Part shown: one piece after another, positions 28,967 to 39,065 of the stretch
How the letters are laid out: every line of letters starts with the position of its first letter
Numbering within the stretch: position 1 is the first letter of the stretch
Assembly (NCBI RefSeq): GCF_002211305.1
Contig: NZ_LOKW01000001.1
Location: 682,001 to 746,000 of the forward strand
Direction of reading: 5' to 3'
Source of the DNA: Rhizobium sp. R634
GTDB lineage: Bacteria > Pseudomonadota > Alphaproteobacteria > Rhizobiales > Rhizobiaceae
DNA length: 64,000 bases
Position numbers and translations under genes: made by a program
Notes under the pieces: generated by a model
Databases searched by the model: none
What the model saw: only the letters and a program-made list of their open reading frames with translations
Told to the model about the DNA's origin: nothing

Positions 28967-28995
28967 GTTAAAGTCGTAAATTCTTTGCTTTGCAA
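28967..28995 (-). promoter_or_regulatory. Promoter of RHS protein 2 operon
   Basis: On the minus strand TTGCAA (28995-28990) and TTTAAC (28972-28967) are 17 bases apart, matching the promoters of the other two RHS genes. The spacer ends in CGAC as in RHS3. The leader of about 32 bases contains ATCACGTTTGATTC, shared with the other two, then GAGGGG. It probably drives RHS2, the transglutaminase-like gene, the mini toxin and its immunity gene. Confidence 0.6.
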
Positions 28996-29152
28996 GTCGC
29001 ACTAACAAAAAAGCAGGTTAAGTCCAATTTCTGGGTTGGAATATATGTTGCGGCTTTATGATCGGCGAAAGAAGGGCGGCAGCCTCGCAAGTCCAGCTAC
29101 AGTGAGCCGGTGACTCACAGCTAAAAAATGGCCGCTTTAATGGGGTAGAACT

Positions 29153-29347
29153 TCAGGCGCAATAGAGGAATGCCCGGTAATGGAATTTCGAACGCTCGAT
29201 CAAGAGATCGTCCATGTTGATGTAGCGGTTGGCCTCCATCCAGTTCTCGTAGGTTTCAACAGTGACTGCCCTGACCAGTCGCAGACAGCTTTCTGCGTTG
29301 GGGAAGATACGCACGACGTAGGTGCGGCGGCGGATCTCCTCGTTGAT
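29153..29347 (-). pseudogene. IS256/Mutator-type transposase, C-terminal remnant
   Basis: The minus-strand frame contains NEEIRRRTYVVRIFPNAES and CLRLVRAV, followed by ENWMEANRYINMDDL, which is the conserved C-terminal end of Mutator-family transposases. The open frame continues upstream to 29590, but that 80-residue part does not look like transposase, so the ORF is a chimera formed by insertion or deletion. The DDE catalytic part is missing. It lies just upstream of the RHS2 promoter. Confidence 0.7.
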
Positions 29348-29590
29348 CGTCGGAGGCGGCGATATCACGTCTAGAGCTGTCCGAACCCGTTGATATCTCC
29401 CGGTTAATGTGGGCGCTCCCGGCTGCAAGAACGTCACATCCGCCAGTTCCAGGACAGTCACGCATATATCATCCCAGCGCGGTAGAATTTCGGTTAGTTT
29501 TGGACGGTCCTTCGCCGGCGCACCTGGACCGAAGCGCTCTGCCTGTCCCAACGCCACCAACGCATCACACCCTGACTGATAAGCTGTCAT

Positions 29591-29874
29591 GCTGTCGGAC
29601 TATCTCAGCGGTGATCTACTGGCCACCGGCAGATTATCCCTCACGAATTCGATGACAGCACTCGGCCAATCGTCGTTCGCACTCATTCGGCACCGGTGGC
29701 AAGGTTGGCGCCCTTGGAGCCGAAGGTGACATTCGCAACCATTGCCCTTCAGCCCGCCGTCGGCGCCGATATCGGGAACACTCGTAGGGTCAGAAGCTCG
29801 GATCAAAGATATGTAGTCATCGAGCCCCTCACGGTGTCATACCCTATATGTTTCAGGACCTGAAGCGACGTTGG
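29591..29874. other. Non-coding gap below the RHS3 immunity gene
   Basis: These 284 bases lie between the transposase remnant and the candidate immunity gene. Short frames here have no ribosome sites and poor composition. They may be decayed mobile-element DNA continuing from the remnant at 29153. No gene is called. Confidence 0.4.
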
Positions 29875-30414
29875 CTACTTCTTCCGCCAAGAGTCGATTT
29901 CTTTAGCGAGCTGCGGGTCGTGTCGCAGTTCCTCGACCGCATTTTGGCTGATAACGGCTTTGGAGCGCCTTAATGGCCCAATCAACAAGAGGCGACTTTC
30001 TCCATTGGCGGGGTCTTTTGCCAATTCAATAAGCTCGGGGAGCCTCTCTTCAGTTACTGATCCGGAAAGCGCGCATGCTAACGCCTCCTTAAAACCAAGC
30101 ACAAATTCCGTGTCATCACCGGGAAAAACAGGGCCTTTTCCCTGTTTTGCGTCGATGTAGCGCTGAACGAGGAAATCCCAATATTCGCTGGCCGCGGGAA
30201 CCGCTAGAGCTCTTGCAATCCCGCTCAGGGTTCGATCAGAATAAGGCAAACGCAAATGCTTCATCAAGATCGGCACCAGGTTCGGATATCCACTATTGCT
30301 GTTAACAAGGTCCCAAATAGAGGTAATGTTCGCGCCTGCCCCGCGCAGTTCGCTGACAATAGGTCTTTCCTCTTCAAGCAAGCGAGCGTCGCGAATGGCC
30401 CAAATATCGCTCAT
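29875..30414 (-). CDS. Candidate immunity protein for RHS toxin 3
   Basis: This 179-residue, probably all-helical protein begins 36 bases after the RHS3 stop. It has no signal peptide. Repeating helical pairs (VPILMKHLRLPYSDRTLSGI, FVLGFKEALACALSGSV, LPELIELAKDPANGESRLLL) resemble HEAT-like repeats, a fold used by several immunity proteins of nuclease toxins. It should bind the nuclease-like RHS3 tip in the producing cell. The call rests on position and fold impression. Confidence 0.6.
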   Translation of the reverse strand: MSDIWAIRDARLLEEERPIVSELRGAGANITSIWDLVNSNSGYPNLVPILMKHLRLPYSDRTLSGIARALAVPAASEYWDFLVQRYIDAKQGKGPVFPGDDTEFVLGFKEALACALSGSVTEERLPELIELAKDPANGESRLLLIGPLRRSKAVISQNAVEELRHDPQLAKEIDSWRKK

Positions 30415-30450
30415 TCTATCCTCCTAATTCTAATAGCACGCCCCCTAAGA

Positions 30451-33400
30451 TCACCGCTCTATATCCCTGCGATTTATCAAGCCGTCGTCAATTGCCCTTT
30501 GGAGAGGGCTTGATCTTTGGGTCGTCGGCCGGTCGAACAAGTCGAAACGCAACCCTCGAGATCTGGCGATGTCGATGTAATCTCGCAGTTGCTGGGTGAG
30601 ACTCAGTCTTCCCACGTTTTTCACCTCTGAAAGACTTGATCGGGTGATCCCATCGGGAATTCGAACCCTTCCATTCACAATGATTTTCTGTTTAGCGCCA
30701 ATATCGACCTTGGCGCGGACAGCTGCTTCCCCGTCTCGCCCTACTTGACCTACGGATTTTCCGGTTCCCCCCAAGGGACCGCCCGTACCAATGCCTTTGA
30801 TATCGACGCCATGCATTTCTCTGTGGAAGAAGCCCGCTGTTGGACCCAGAATATGCTTTTCCAACTGCTCGTCCATCAGACGTCGCTGGAATTCAAAATT
30901 TCCGATTTCCCCTTCTTCTTCCACGTCGGGCTCATCACCGAAAACACCGCCTGCAAAGGCTCGGCTGCCGGCGGTTGTTCCGCTGCTCAGACTGACGTTA
31001 GTTGCCGCTTTCAACCCGGTCACAGAGCCGGACGACCGTCCATTGATTGGATCGGTACTACGCTGTCCCCAACTATCTGAGTAGTTGATGGAATGCCCGT
31101 TCGGGTCGCTCTTATTGATCGGATCGTTTTCGGAGTAGCTGTAGCGGTTGGTGCCGACGCCTTCCTTGGTCGGGTCCCAGTCATCCGGCGAGATGAACCG
31201 CCCGAAGGCCGGATCGTAGTACCTTGCATTGAGATACATCAGCCCGGTCTCTGGATCGAAGCGTTCGCCGATATAGCCTTTCTTGGTCTGCATGGTGCTG
31301 TTGGTGGCTTCGCCGTAGGCGGCATAGCCGGTCTGCTCGACACGATAGCCGCTTTCGTTCGTCACCTGCCGCACCGAAGCCAGATGATCGCGGTGCAGGA
31401 AGAACTTGTCCTGTACCGTGCTGCCTGCGGTGACGACGATCTTGGCATCGGGATGCGGATAGAGCGTGTAGATATCCGTGCCCGGCGTCGTCCGGTCGAT
31501 CTCGACATTGGCATCGGGATAGAGCGTCGTGCCGAAGGCCCAGCTCTTCTTCACCCGGGATCCGTCCGGACCATAGGCGAGCGTCACCGTGGCACCGTTC
31601 TGGGTCACCGTCGACAGCCGGTTCGATCCGTCCCAGGCAAGCGTCCGGGTGCCGTCGGAGACCATGTTGCCGTTGGCATCGTAGCTGATCGCCTTGGCGC
31701 CGATCTGCGTTGCCGCATGCGGGCGCACCGCCGTTGCCGCCGTCGGATAGGTATAGGCGCCGATCCGGCTGCGCGAGAGAAGATTGCCCGTTGGTGAATA
31801 GGTATAGGTCTCGTCGAGGCTGTTGTCGCCGCCATTGTCGGCGCCGGTCAGACGGGAGAGATCGTCATAGCTGTAGGTCCAGTTGTCGTTGGCGGTCAGT
31901 CCGGTGATCGTCTTGATCCGGCCGAGCCGGTCGCGGGTATACTGATTGTCCATCAGCACCGTCGTGCCCTTCGCCGTCGTCACCCGGTCCAGCCAGCGCC
32001 GCGTCGGCGAATAGCTGAAGCTCGTCTTCACGCCATTGATGTAATTGATCGACGTCGTCTGGCCATCGGCCTCGTAGCTCGTCGAGTCGATTAGCCCGGG
32101 GATCCTGGAGAGCAGGTCGGCATCATTGTAGAGCCAGGGCAAGGTCCGCTTGCCGACGACGATGTTGGCAGGCTGATAACTGATCGCCGTGGTCTTGCCG
32201 GTCGGTCCATGCTCGACCGTGGTCGAATTCGCCACACCGTCAATGACGGCCCGGGTGATGACCTTGTCGCCGGCGCCGTTATAGAAGCGGGTGTAGGTCA
32301 CCGTCGCATTGGCATTCTCGGCCTTGGTCAGCATGCCGGCATTGTGCGACGAACCGGTAGCGGCGGGCTCGTCATAGCTGTTCTCAGCCAGCAGTGTCGG
32401 CACCGTCGCACCCGCTTCGGTCACCTCCTTGCGGATCACCCGGCCCATCTGGTCATAGGCCATCGTCGTCACCGCGCCGCGGGCATCCGTCTGGCGGATC
32501 AGCCGGCCGGCATCGTCATAGTCATAGGTCCAGTTGCCGAGATCCGGATCGCTCGCCGTCAACCGGTTGCCGAGCAGGTCGTAGCTGTAGGTCCATTGCG
32601 CCCCCTTGGGATCGCGCACACCCAGCAGACGGCCGAGCGGGTCGTAGCTGCGGTTCTCCGTCACCCAATCCGAGCCGAGTTGCGACTGCAGGGCGATGAC
32701 ATTGCCGTCGGCGTCGGCATAGCTGCGGTGCGGATGATTTTCCTCGTCGGTCATCACAGTCAGCGACACCGGCAGCCTGGTGACATCGGCAACAAGTGCC
32801 GACTGCGCCGCATACTGATAGAGCTTCTGGCTGCTGTCCGGATTGACCGTCTTCACCACCCGGTCCTGCCAGTCATAGCTGTTGGTCGTCCATTGTACCG
32901 TCTCGGGCTCGTTCTCGGCGGCCTTGAATCGGACAAGCGACGTCTTCTGCACGTTTCCACGGGCATCATAAACCGTGTCGGTGATCCGTGCCGGCCCTGT
33001 TGCGGAGGCACCGGGCGTCTCCACCCGCCAGGGCCGCCCGAGCCCGTCATAATAGGTGCGGCTGAACACCTCGCCCGAGCCGTTGGTCCGCGGCGAAGCG
33101 GTCACCACCGCCTGCGTCGTCGGGCTGCCCTCGTTCTCGAAACGGGTGTTGAGGTAATTGCCCGATCCCGCATTCAGATAGCCATAGGGCCGGCAATAGG
33201 CGTCATAGGTGAAGGTCTCGACGATGCCGTTCCAGTCGGTCTTGGTGGCCGGAAGACCGCAGACCAGATCGTAGGTGGTCGTGCTGACGAAGCGGCTGTC
33301 GCCCGTCAAGGCGCCATTGGCGAAGTAGCGCGGGCTGCGTTCCGCCACCGGATAGAGATGATAGCTGGCGTCGTAGTCCCATTCGCTGCGGTTGCCGAGC

Positions 33401-36400
33401 GCATCGGTCTCGGAGATCCGGTTGCCGTAGGTGTCGTAGCCGTAGCTGGTCGATGACACCCGCGGCGTGCTGCCGACGCTCATAGAGACGAGCTTCTGCG
33501 TCAGATTGCCCTTGACCGGCGGTGTCGCCATCGCCGTGGCGCCGTCATAGAGGTATTCCTCATAAGCACCGATCGGTGACGCGGCATCCAGACCGAAGCG
33601 CACGCCCTTCGCCGTCGGCAGCGAGACGATGTAAGCGGATGTGTTCGGCGCATAGGTGAACGTCGTCCACTTCTCGTCGCCCAAGGTATTGACATTCTCG
33701 GTGCCCGCGGCATCCACCGTGCGCCCGCGATCCTTGATCTCGGTCACATTGCCATAGGCATCGAAACTGCGCTCCGTCCGCAGGTAGGCAGTCGTGCCGC
33801 CTTCCGTCAGCTTCGTCGTTGTCGCAATATTGCGAACCTTGTAGGGCTTCGACGCACTGGCTTCGTAGGTTTCGTTAACCTGTTTGGACGCCGTATTCGC
33901 ACTGTTCCGCAAGATGGTGACTTCTGGCAAACCATAGCGAGCCAAATCTTGATGGTACGCCGTCGCAACGACGGGAGCGGAAGCTTCGCCGGGTACGAGT
34001 GTGACGGTGCGATAACCGAGGAATTTTCGAGCTGACGGATTGTAGAGTCCGCCGGAATAAGAATAGCTGGTGACGGCCACGTTTCCGCGTCCATCACTGA
34101 CGGTCAGCTTCGTCACCGGATGCATGACCATCGGCAGGTAACTGTTCGAAAAGCGGGTGGATGGCGTATAGTCGATCGCAACCGTCCCGCCTGTTTCAAG
34201 GGCAACGGAGCGCATCAAGTTCGGATTCCCGGACCCGGCATTTGAGATGATCGTCGCTGTCTCCGACGACACAAAGTCCGGCAGCCCGTCGCCGTTGAAG
34301 TCGCCGGACAGACCAGAGCCGCGGAAGGTGGTGCCGTAAGGTTGAAGGCTAACCCCACTTGCGTTCGACCAGACGGAATAGGCGCGCAGGTCGCGGAAGG
34401 GCGTAGTAGTGTTTTTGACTGCGGAGCTGACGAGCTCCATCTTGCCGTCATTGTCCATGTCGCGCAGCATCGGAGCGCCTGGGATTGGCAAGTCGGAGGC
34501 GACTTGGACGAAACCGCTTCCAGTCGAGATATCGATACTGACGTAGTATTTTACGCCATCAGCACGGATCCGAACGCGATCGGTCGCTCCGTCGCCATCA
34601 ACGTCGCCATAGACGCTCGATGCAGGGTCAGCTACGCTCTGCCGGCCGTTGCCCCGAAGATCTGCCGGATAGCCCTTCGCGCTGATCACACTGTCAATAC
34701 CGTCGCCTTCCGGGTCCAGGGCCATTAAAGACTTGGTCTTACCATACGTTTTATCGATAGCGCTGCTGAAGTTGACCGTACCGCCGGTTTTGCTGATGTT
34801 CAGACCACTGGTGATGATAACACCGATAGAGCGGGACTTGGTGGTGACGGGACTGCCGCTGTGATCAGTTGTCATCGTGTAGTCTAGCGCGTAGGCAGTG
34901 TCTTTGGTGACTTTACCCGCATCGAAGCGTCCGGTGTAGGAAACCGCCAGTGTCGGTAGGGCATCCGTTGTCTGGTTGAATATCTGAACGCTCGACGTTC
35001 CCGAAACGCCGCCAGTGGAGGCAAAGTTCGTAGCGTCCCAGTAGAAATATGGCTTATATTTCTTGATCGAGCTGTCATACGTATGGGTCAGCCGCATGCC
35101 GAAGATTTCGTCGTATCCATCGGCATTCAGGTCCACGACCTGCTTGTTGTAGAAATACGAGTCTTGGTCATAGGCGGTTTTCGGGAACTGACTGCCTATC
35201 GAAGCATAGCTCAGATTAAAATTGTCATAGGCCATCTTCCGAATGATCTTGTGGGTCCCGGCAGTCGGAATTCCCGCGCTGTCGAACGCCACGTCCCTGC
35301 CATAGCGCTCGACCCTTGTCAGGCGCGAGGTGTTGGACAATTGCGCTTGGTCGTAGGTCATCAGATAGGCAGAGAGGTTCTGGCCGGACGACTGGACCGC
35401 GATCGTCTTTAGCCGGCGCCGCGTATAGGAGAGATTATGGCCATTGCCAGTGATGATGTAGTCGGGGCGGATCTCATAGTTGAATCTGACGAGTGTACTG
35501 CCGTAGGAGATGGAAGCGACATAGCAGACCGGCAGGTCAGGGCAGGTGTAACCGTAATTGACGGTGTTACCGCTCGTATCGGTTACGGAGGTCAGCAGGA
35601 ACCGTCCGAGCAGCTGCAAATTCCCATCAACGCTTCCAGCGACAGGACTTGTGCCGGCAACGACAGCCACTGGGCGGAAGGTCGAGACCGTGCCGTCGCG
35701 ATTGGTAATCGTCCAAGTCCTGGCAGTGGAGTCATACTTGATGCGGCGATCGCTCTCAACCTCGGTCGCATGAGAGCCCCCGGTAGCGCATGAAACGGAG
35801 GTGCTCGGTGAACAGGGGATCAGAGACTCACCGTTCAGCAGATAAAGATCGCTGAGGTCGAAGGCCGGGATGCCGCTCCCGACGCTGCCGCGCTCGATGA
35901 CCTCGAGCCCATCGAGCCCCCAGCCATAACCGAGCCACCCCTGGTAGCTGCCGCCGATACGGCTCTTGCGGGTAGAGTCGTATCCGAGCGACAGTTTTGG
36001 CTCGATGCCGTGGAAGTAGGGGAAATCAATCGGAATCGACTGGGTGAATGAGCCCGATCCGGCGATCTGCGGGAGGGACGCCTTCTCCAGTGCGCTCACC
36101 GCTGCCTCGGCGGGGATCGATACGGCGGCTGCAGTGGCCGTGGCACTCAGGCTCTTCGCCTTGAGGGAACTGTCTGTCTTGTTGTCGGCGCCAGTGGAGT
36201 CGTCGCTCGCCTCGGCGCCGACCGCGTTTTCGGTCGAAGTAGTCGCGGTCGTGTCGCTGTCGGCAGGCGTCAGACCGCTCTTGCCAAGCGTGGTCCGATC
36301 GACGGCCTTGTCCGGTTGAGAGGGAGCAGCTGCAGGATTGGACGTAAGGTCGGACGTCGTCGGATCAGGGGCGGCCGTCCCGCCGAGCCCCGTGCTTCCA

Positions 36401-36534
36401 TTGCCAAAGCCACTTTTGCTGGTATCCGCCGCAACCGCGGTTCCAACAACAGCAGAGTTTATGCCCGGTGCAACAAACAATGCCGACAGAATCGCTACGG
36501 CAAAACCTGCAACACCCGAACGAAAGTGACCCAT
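30451..36534 (-). CDS. Giant SpvB/FG-GAP/YD-repeat RHS toxin 3 with restriction-nuclease-like tip
   Basis: The 2027-residue protein has a Sec signal (ending VGTAVAAD), a low-complexity stretch, an SpvB domain ([16 protein letters not shown]), FG-GAP-like repeats, YD repeats and the RHS core with [20 protein letters not shown] and [11 protein letters not shown] at about 1814. The tip (1815-2027) contains [20 protein letters not shown] followed by [19 protein letters not shown] and FDLFDRPTT. That pattern of D, then E-x-K, is the PD-(D/E)XK core of Tox-REase-7-like toxins, so the tip is probably a DNase acting in the target cytoplasm. The central 1.28 kb is apparently identical to RHS1. Confidence 0.9.
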   Translation of the reverse strand: MGHFRSGVAGFAVAILSALFVAPGINSAVVGTAVAADTSKSGFGNGSTGLGGTAAPDPTTSDLTSNPAAAPSQPDKAVDRTTLGKSGLTPADSDTTATTSTENAVGAEASDDSTGADNKTDSSLKAKSLSATATAAAVSIPAEAAVSALEKASLPQIAGSGSFTQSIPIDFPYFHGIEPKLSLGYDSTRKSRIGGSYQGWLGYGWGLDGLEVIERGSVGSGIPAFDLSDLYLLNGESLIPCSPSTSVSCATGGSHATEVESDRRIKYDSTARTWTITNRDGTVSTFRPVAVVAGTSPVAGSVDGNLQLLGRFLLTSVTDTSGNTVNYGYTCPDLPVCYVASISYGSTLVRFNYEIRPDYIITGNGHNLSYTRRRLKTIAVQSSGQNLSAYLMTYDQAQLSNTSRLTRVERYGRDVAFDSAGIPTAGTHKIIRKMAYDNFNLSYASIGSQFPKTAYDQDSYFYNKQVVDLNADGYDEIFGMRLTHTYDSSIKKYKPYFYWDATNFASTGGVSGTSSVQIFNQTTDALPTLAVSYTGRFDAGKVTKDTAYALDYTMTTDHSGSPVTTKSRSIGVIITSGLNISKTGGTVNFSSAIDKTYGKTKSLMALDPEGDGIDSVISAKGYPADLRGNGRQSVADPASSVYGDVDGDGATDRVRIRADGVKYYVSIDISTGSGFVQVASDLPIPGAPMLRDMDNDGKMELVSSAVKNTTTPFRDLRAYSVWSNASGVSLQPYGTTFRGSGLSGDFNGDGLPDFVSSETATIISNAGSGNPNLMRSVALETGGTVAIDYTPSTRFSNSYLPMVMHPVTKLTVSDGRGNVAVTSYSYSGGLYNPSARKFLGYRTVTLVPGEASAPVVATAYHQDLARYGLPEVTILRNSANTASKQVNETYEASASKPYKVRNIATTTKLTEGGTTAYLRTERSFDAYGNVTEIKDRGRTVDAAGTENVNTLGDEKWTTFTYAPNTSAYIVSLPTAKGVRFGLDAASPIGAYEEYLYDGATAMATPPVKGNLTQKLVSMSVGSTPRVSSTSYGYDTYGNRISETDALGNRSEWDYDASYHLYPVAERSPRYFANGALTGDSRFVSTTTYDLVCGLPATKTDWNGIVETFTYDAYCRPYGYLNAGSGNYLNTRFENEGSPTTQAVVTASPRTNGSGEVFSRTYYDGLGRPWRVETPGASATGPARITDTVYDARGNVQKTSLVRFKAAENEPETVQWTTNSYDWQDRVVKTVNPDSSQKLYQYAAQSALVADVTRLPVSLTVMTDEENHPHRSYADADGNVIALQSQLGSDWVTENRSYDPLGRLLGVRDPKGAQWTYSYDLLGNRLTASDPDLGNWTYDYDDAGRLIRQTDARGAVTTMAYDQMGRVIRKEVTEAGATVPTLLAENSYDEPAATGSSHNAGMLTKAENANATVTYTRFYNGAGDKVITRAVIDGVANSTTVEHGPTGKTTAISYQPANIVVGKRTLPWLYNDADLLSRIPGLIDSTSYEADGQTTSINYINGVKTSFSYSPTRRWLDRVTTAKGTTVLMDNQYTRDRLGRIKTITGLTANDNWTYSYDDLSRLTGADNGGDNSLDETYTYSPTGNLLSRSRIGAYTYPTAATAVRPHAATQIGAKAISYDANGNMVSDGTRTLAWDGSNRLSTVTQNGATVTLAYGPDGSRVKKSWAFGTTLYPDANVEIDRTTPGTDIYTLYPHPDAKIVVTAGSTVQDKFFLHRDHLASVRQVTNESGYRVEQTGYAAYGEATNSTMQTKKGYIGERFDPETGLMYLNARYYDPAFGRFISPDDWDPTKEGVGTNRYSYSENDPINKSDPNGHSINYSDSWGQRSTDPINGRSSGSVTGLKAATNVSLSSGTTAGSRAFAGGVFGDEPDVEEEGEIGNFEFQRRLMDEQLEKHILGPTAGFFHREMHGVDIKGIGTGGPLGGTGKSVGQVGRDGEAAVRAKVDIGAKQKIIVNGRVRIPDGITRSSLSEVKNVGRLSLTQQLRDYIDIARSRGLRFDLFDRPTTQRSSPLQRAIDDGLINRRDIER
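32535..33812. repeat. Long block apparently identical to 6101-7378 (RHS3 copy)
   Basis: This is the second copy of the 1.28-kb YD-repeat block, offset by 26434 bases. Flanking RHS1 and RHS3 sequence is clearly diverged. Direct repeats of this length in the same orientation, 26 kb apart, could recombine and delete the entire gspL-to-RHS2 interval. Confidence 0.75.
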
Positions 36535-36575
36535 GAATCCCCCAAATGAATCAAGACGTGCTGAAATTTACACTC

Positions 36576-36604
36576 CCTAAAGTCGAAAATATTTACAAAT
36601 GCAA
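36576..36604 (-). promoter_or_regulatory. Promoter of RHS toxin 3
   Basis: On the minus strand TTGCAT (36604-36599) and TTTAGG (36581-36576) have a 17-base spacer, the same architecture as at RHS1 and RHS2. The leader holds GCACGTCTTGATTC and a GGGGGA ribosome site before the ATG at 36534. The rest of the gap to 36806 shows no gene. Confidence 0.6.
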
Positions 36605-36806
36605 GTAGCTGTTTGAGGAGGTCGACAAAATTCTCTACCATCGCGCGGCGCGGGAGGTGTAGAGCAAGCAGTTCCTTTTTTAATGGAGTTGAGGGAGGAA
36701 AACTCTTTCGAGCGCTATCCTTCGTCTTCTACGGCCAGGGCGGTTAGCTAAGGAAAGGTTGAAGGTTGACCTTTTCAGGTCAATGCTAGTGATGCTGACA
36801 TCAGGC

Positions 36807-37694
36807 TCATCGATCCAGTATCAGAGCCGCAGTTGAGGCGACAATTAGTAGGATGATTGCACCTTTTGGAAGAACATTCTTCTCCCCAATAAGAAGAACC
36901 GAAAGGAGAAAGCCCACTACCAAGCTTGTACGTCGGAATATTGACAGATACGTCACATTCGCAACCGGATCGGCGATTGCAAAAAAGTAAATTAGCTCAG
37001 CCCCTACCCATGAAAGCCCAACGAGCGGAACATAGACCGACCACCGCAAAGGCATGAAACCGCCCCGCTTCCAGGACATTACGACAAAGAACAACATCGC
37101 AAGTGCACAACGATGGATCGCAGAATAAGCCTGGATGCTGTAGATTGGCAGCCCGAGATTCTGAACGATGAACTTGTCGTAAACCGTGGTCATAGCGGAG
37201 AGTACCGTTGCGGCAAGCATCATGAGGACCGGCCAGCTACGCAGTATGCGGATGCCCTCCTTTTTTCCGATCTGCGACAAGGCGTAATAAGCCAGAATTG
37301 ACAACAGAACAGCCGAGAGCTGGAGAGCGGACAAATATTCCCCAAAGATAAGAGCACCGCCAACCAGAGTCCATAATGGTCCAGACGCTCGTACAGCTCC
37401 AGAAAATGACATTGGGAGCTCTCTAACGGAATAATAGGCAAAGACCCAAGACAAGGTCATCGCCAGTCCCTTTATTAAAATCAGTATTTGCTGGTGCACG
37501 TTCGTTTGAGACAAATCCACATGGAATCCGAAAGCATCGGAAACCGGCAGGAACGCGGGTATCCACGCGAATGCGCCAAAGAGGGAGGACCAGAACACGA
37601 TAGGGATCACGCCGTTACCGTCCATCGCTTTCTTCGTCCAAAAGTCATAAAGACCGAGCAATGCGCCAGCTGATAAACCAAAAACCATCCACAT
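36807..37694 (-). CDS. EamA/DMT-family membrane transporter
   Basis: This 295-residue protein has about ten hydrophobic helices in two EamA repeats (about 1-140 and 150-295), typical of drug/metabolite transporters. The ATG at 37694 overlaps the aldo/keto reductase stop as TGATG; a TTG six codons earlier is possible. It ends a minus-strand operon of four genes and may export or import the small molecule handled by those enzymes. Substrate is unknown. Confidence 0.8.
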   Translation of the reverse strand: MWMVFGLSAGALLGLYDFWTKKAMDGNGVIPIVFWSSLFGAFAWIPAFLPVSDAFGFHVDLSQTNVHQQILILIKGLAMTLSWVFAYYSVRELPMSFSGAVRASGPLWTLVGGALIFGEYLSALQLSAVLLSILAYYALSQIGKKEGIRILRSWPVLMMLAATVLSAMTTVYDKFIVQNLGLPIYSIQAYSAIHRCALAMLFFVVMSWKRGGFMPLRWSVYVPLVGLSWVGAELIYFFAIADPVANVTYLSIFRRTSLVVGFLLSVLLIGEKNVLPKGAIILLIVASTAALILDR

Positions 37695-38443
37695 CAGGAA
37701 ATCGCGCTCCAAAAAGCTTCAATATTTGCTTGCAAATGAGAGGAGGAAGAAGTGCCCGTTAAAATGACGCCTTCAAATTTCATTTCCAGAATAAACCGAA
37801 ACAACTTCTCACCTTTATCTGCATCATTCTGGACGAGAGCCCCCATGGCGAAGGGGCGGTTGACAATAGCCTTCATGCGATATCCGGCCAGCATCCTAAA
37901 TACCGGCTGCAGCGACTGATTTTCGAAATTAAACGGAAACTGAAGATATTCGTATCGACCGGACTTGCACGCAATAACGGCAGTTTCGAAGTCGCTAACA
38001 GACGCACCGAATTTCTTCGCCCCCATCGATTCAGCGCGATCAAATGCCCGGAAAACGTCAGGCGAGGTAACATTGGATGCATTCGCCTTATGGAGTTGCA
38101 GCACATCGATCTTGCCAAGCAACTCCAGGCTCCTATCCAGACTTTTTGCCAACGCGTCGAAGGAATGATCGGGCCGCGCAACCCCATCTCTTGCATCCCA
38201 ATTCTCGCCCATTTTCGTTGCAACGGTGACCTGGTTCCGTGGCAGGAGCGATCTGGACAAAGCCAAACCCAAAATCGCTTCACTTCTTGCATAGGCGGGG
38301 GCCGTATCAAAAAAACGGACTCCCTTCGAATAGGCTGTGTCAATGAGCAAGAGCGCTGCTTCCTCGTCCGGAGGTAACACCCTATTCACACCCCATTGCC
38401 GACCTATCGACAATAGGCCCAACCCCAATTCAACTGCGCACAT
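37694..38443 (-). CDS. Aldo/keto reductase
   Basis: From the ATG at 38443 the protein has 249 residues. The catalytic tetrad is visible: D and Y in FFDTAPAYARSEAILG, K in VATKMG, and H in DVLQLHKA. The predicted product is an NAD(P)H-dependent reductase with a TIM barrel. It is shorter than most family members (about 300). The frame is open to 38512, but that part overlaps the reading frame of the upstream acyltransferase. The chosen ATG lies one base after the acyltransferase stop (TAAGATG). Confidence 0.8.
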   Translation of the reverse strand: MCAVELGLGLLSIGRQWGVNRVLPPDEEAALLLIDTAYSKGVRFFDTAPAYARSEAILGLALSRSLLPRNQVTVATKMGENWDARDGVARPDHSFDALAKSLDRSLELLGKIDVLQLHKANASNVTSPDVFRAFDRAESMGAKKFGASVSDFETAVIACKSGRYEYLQFPFNFENQSLQPVFRMLAGYRMKAIVNRPFAMGALVQNDADKGEKLFRFILEMKFEGVILTGTSSSSHLQANIEAFWSAIS

Positions 38444-38444
38444 C

Positions 38445-39063
38445 TTATTTGCCCTTGGGGTGGAAAAAGGATTGGGGCTTTGTATCGTCCTGAGAAAATA
38501 CGCCGTTTCCAAGAACGACTTGGCCGGTCGGAACGATGAGATTGCGGGCGACGCCTGAACCTTTCAGCACCCCCCCCCCGAAGATCCGGGTCGGATTCCT
38601 TGTGTGACTGGCCGGCCTCGAGATGGCAGCTATCGACGGTGATCGCTCCGAGGATTTGACTTCCTGTTCCTAAGGTCGCCTCCCCAAAAACAGATGCGCC
38701 GCTGAGGTAACGACCATGGTCGCCGATGACGATCCGGGCACCTAGCCTATTTGTCTTTGCCGTAAATCCACCTTCGCCAAACTGGTTGGACGAGCCGATG
38801 GAAATTGGGCCAGATACGGCCTCGACCAGAGAGTTGCTGTAGAATGTATTGTTGTCGCCGATCAGGAGTTCGCCCAGTTCTCTGCACAATAAAGAAACGC
38901 AGGGAAAGATGATATTGTCTCTGCCGATTTTGACGTCTGCAGCAATCAACACCGAAAATGGATCGAAGATTATATTCCCTCGCTCGGTGAGCTTCCCAGT
39001 GTCTGCGATAGTCATCAGACCGCGCGAACGACGCGTGTCATCGATAAATGAGGGGAATGCCAT
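38445..39063 (-). pseudogene. Left-handed beta-helix acyltransferase-like gene, frameshifted at a G10 run
   Basis: The first 160 residues show hexapeptide repeats of bacterial-transferase type (VKIGRDNIIFPCVSLL, LLIGDNNTFYSNSLVEAV, ISIGSSNQFGEGGF, RIVIGDHGRYLSGASVFGEA). At a run of ten G (38579-38570 on this strand) the frame shifts into arginine-rich nonsense. In the alternative frame the helix continues sensibly (GGVLKGSGVARNLIVPTG, VVLGNGVFSQ) to a TAA at 38447-38445, right next to the aldo/keto reductase ATG. Nine or twelve G would restore one protein of about 205 residues. It may be a sequencing error, a mutation, or a phase-variable switch. Confidence 0.7.
38570..38579. repeat. Homopolymer run of ten C/G inside a coding region
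   Basis: Ten C on the plus strand (ten G on the coding strand) lie within the acyltransferase-like gene. The present length puts the two halves of the gene out of frame. Runs this long are rare in coding DNA and prone to slippage. Confidence 0.8.
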
Positions 39064-39065
39064 AT

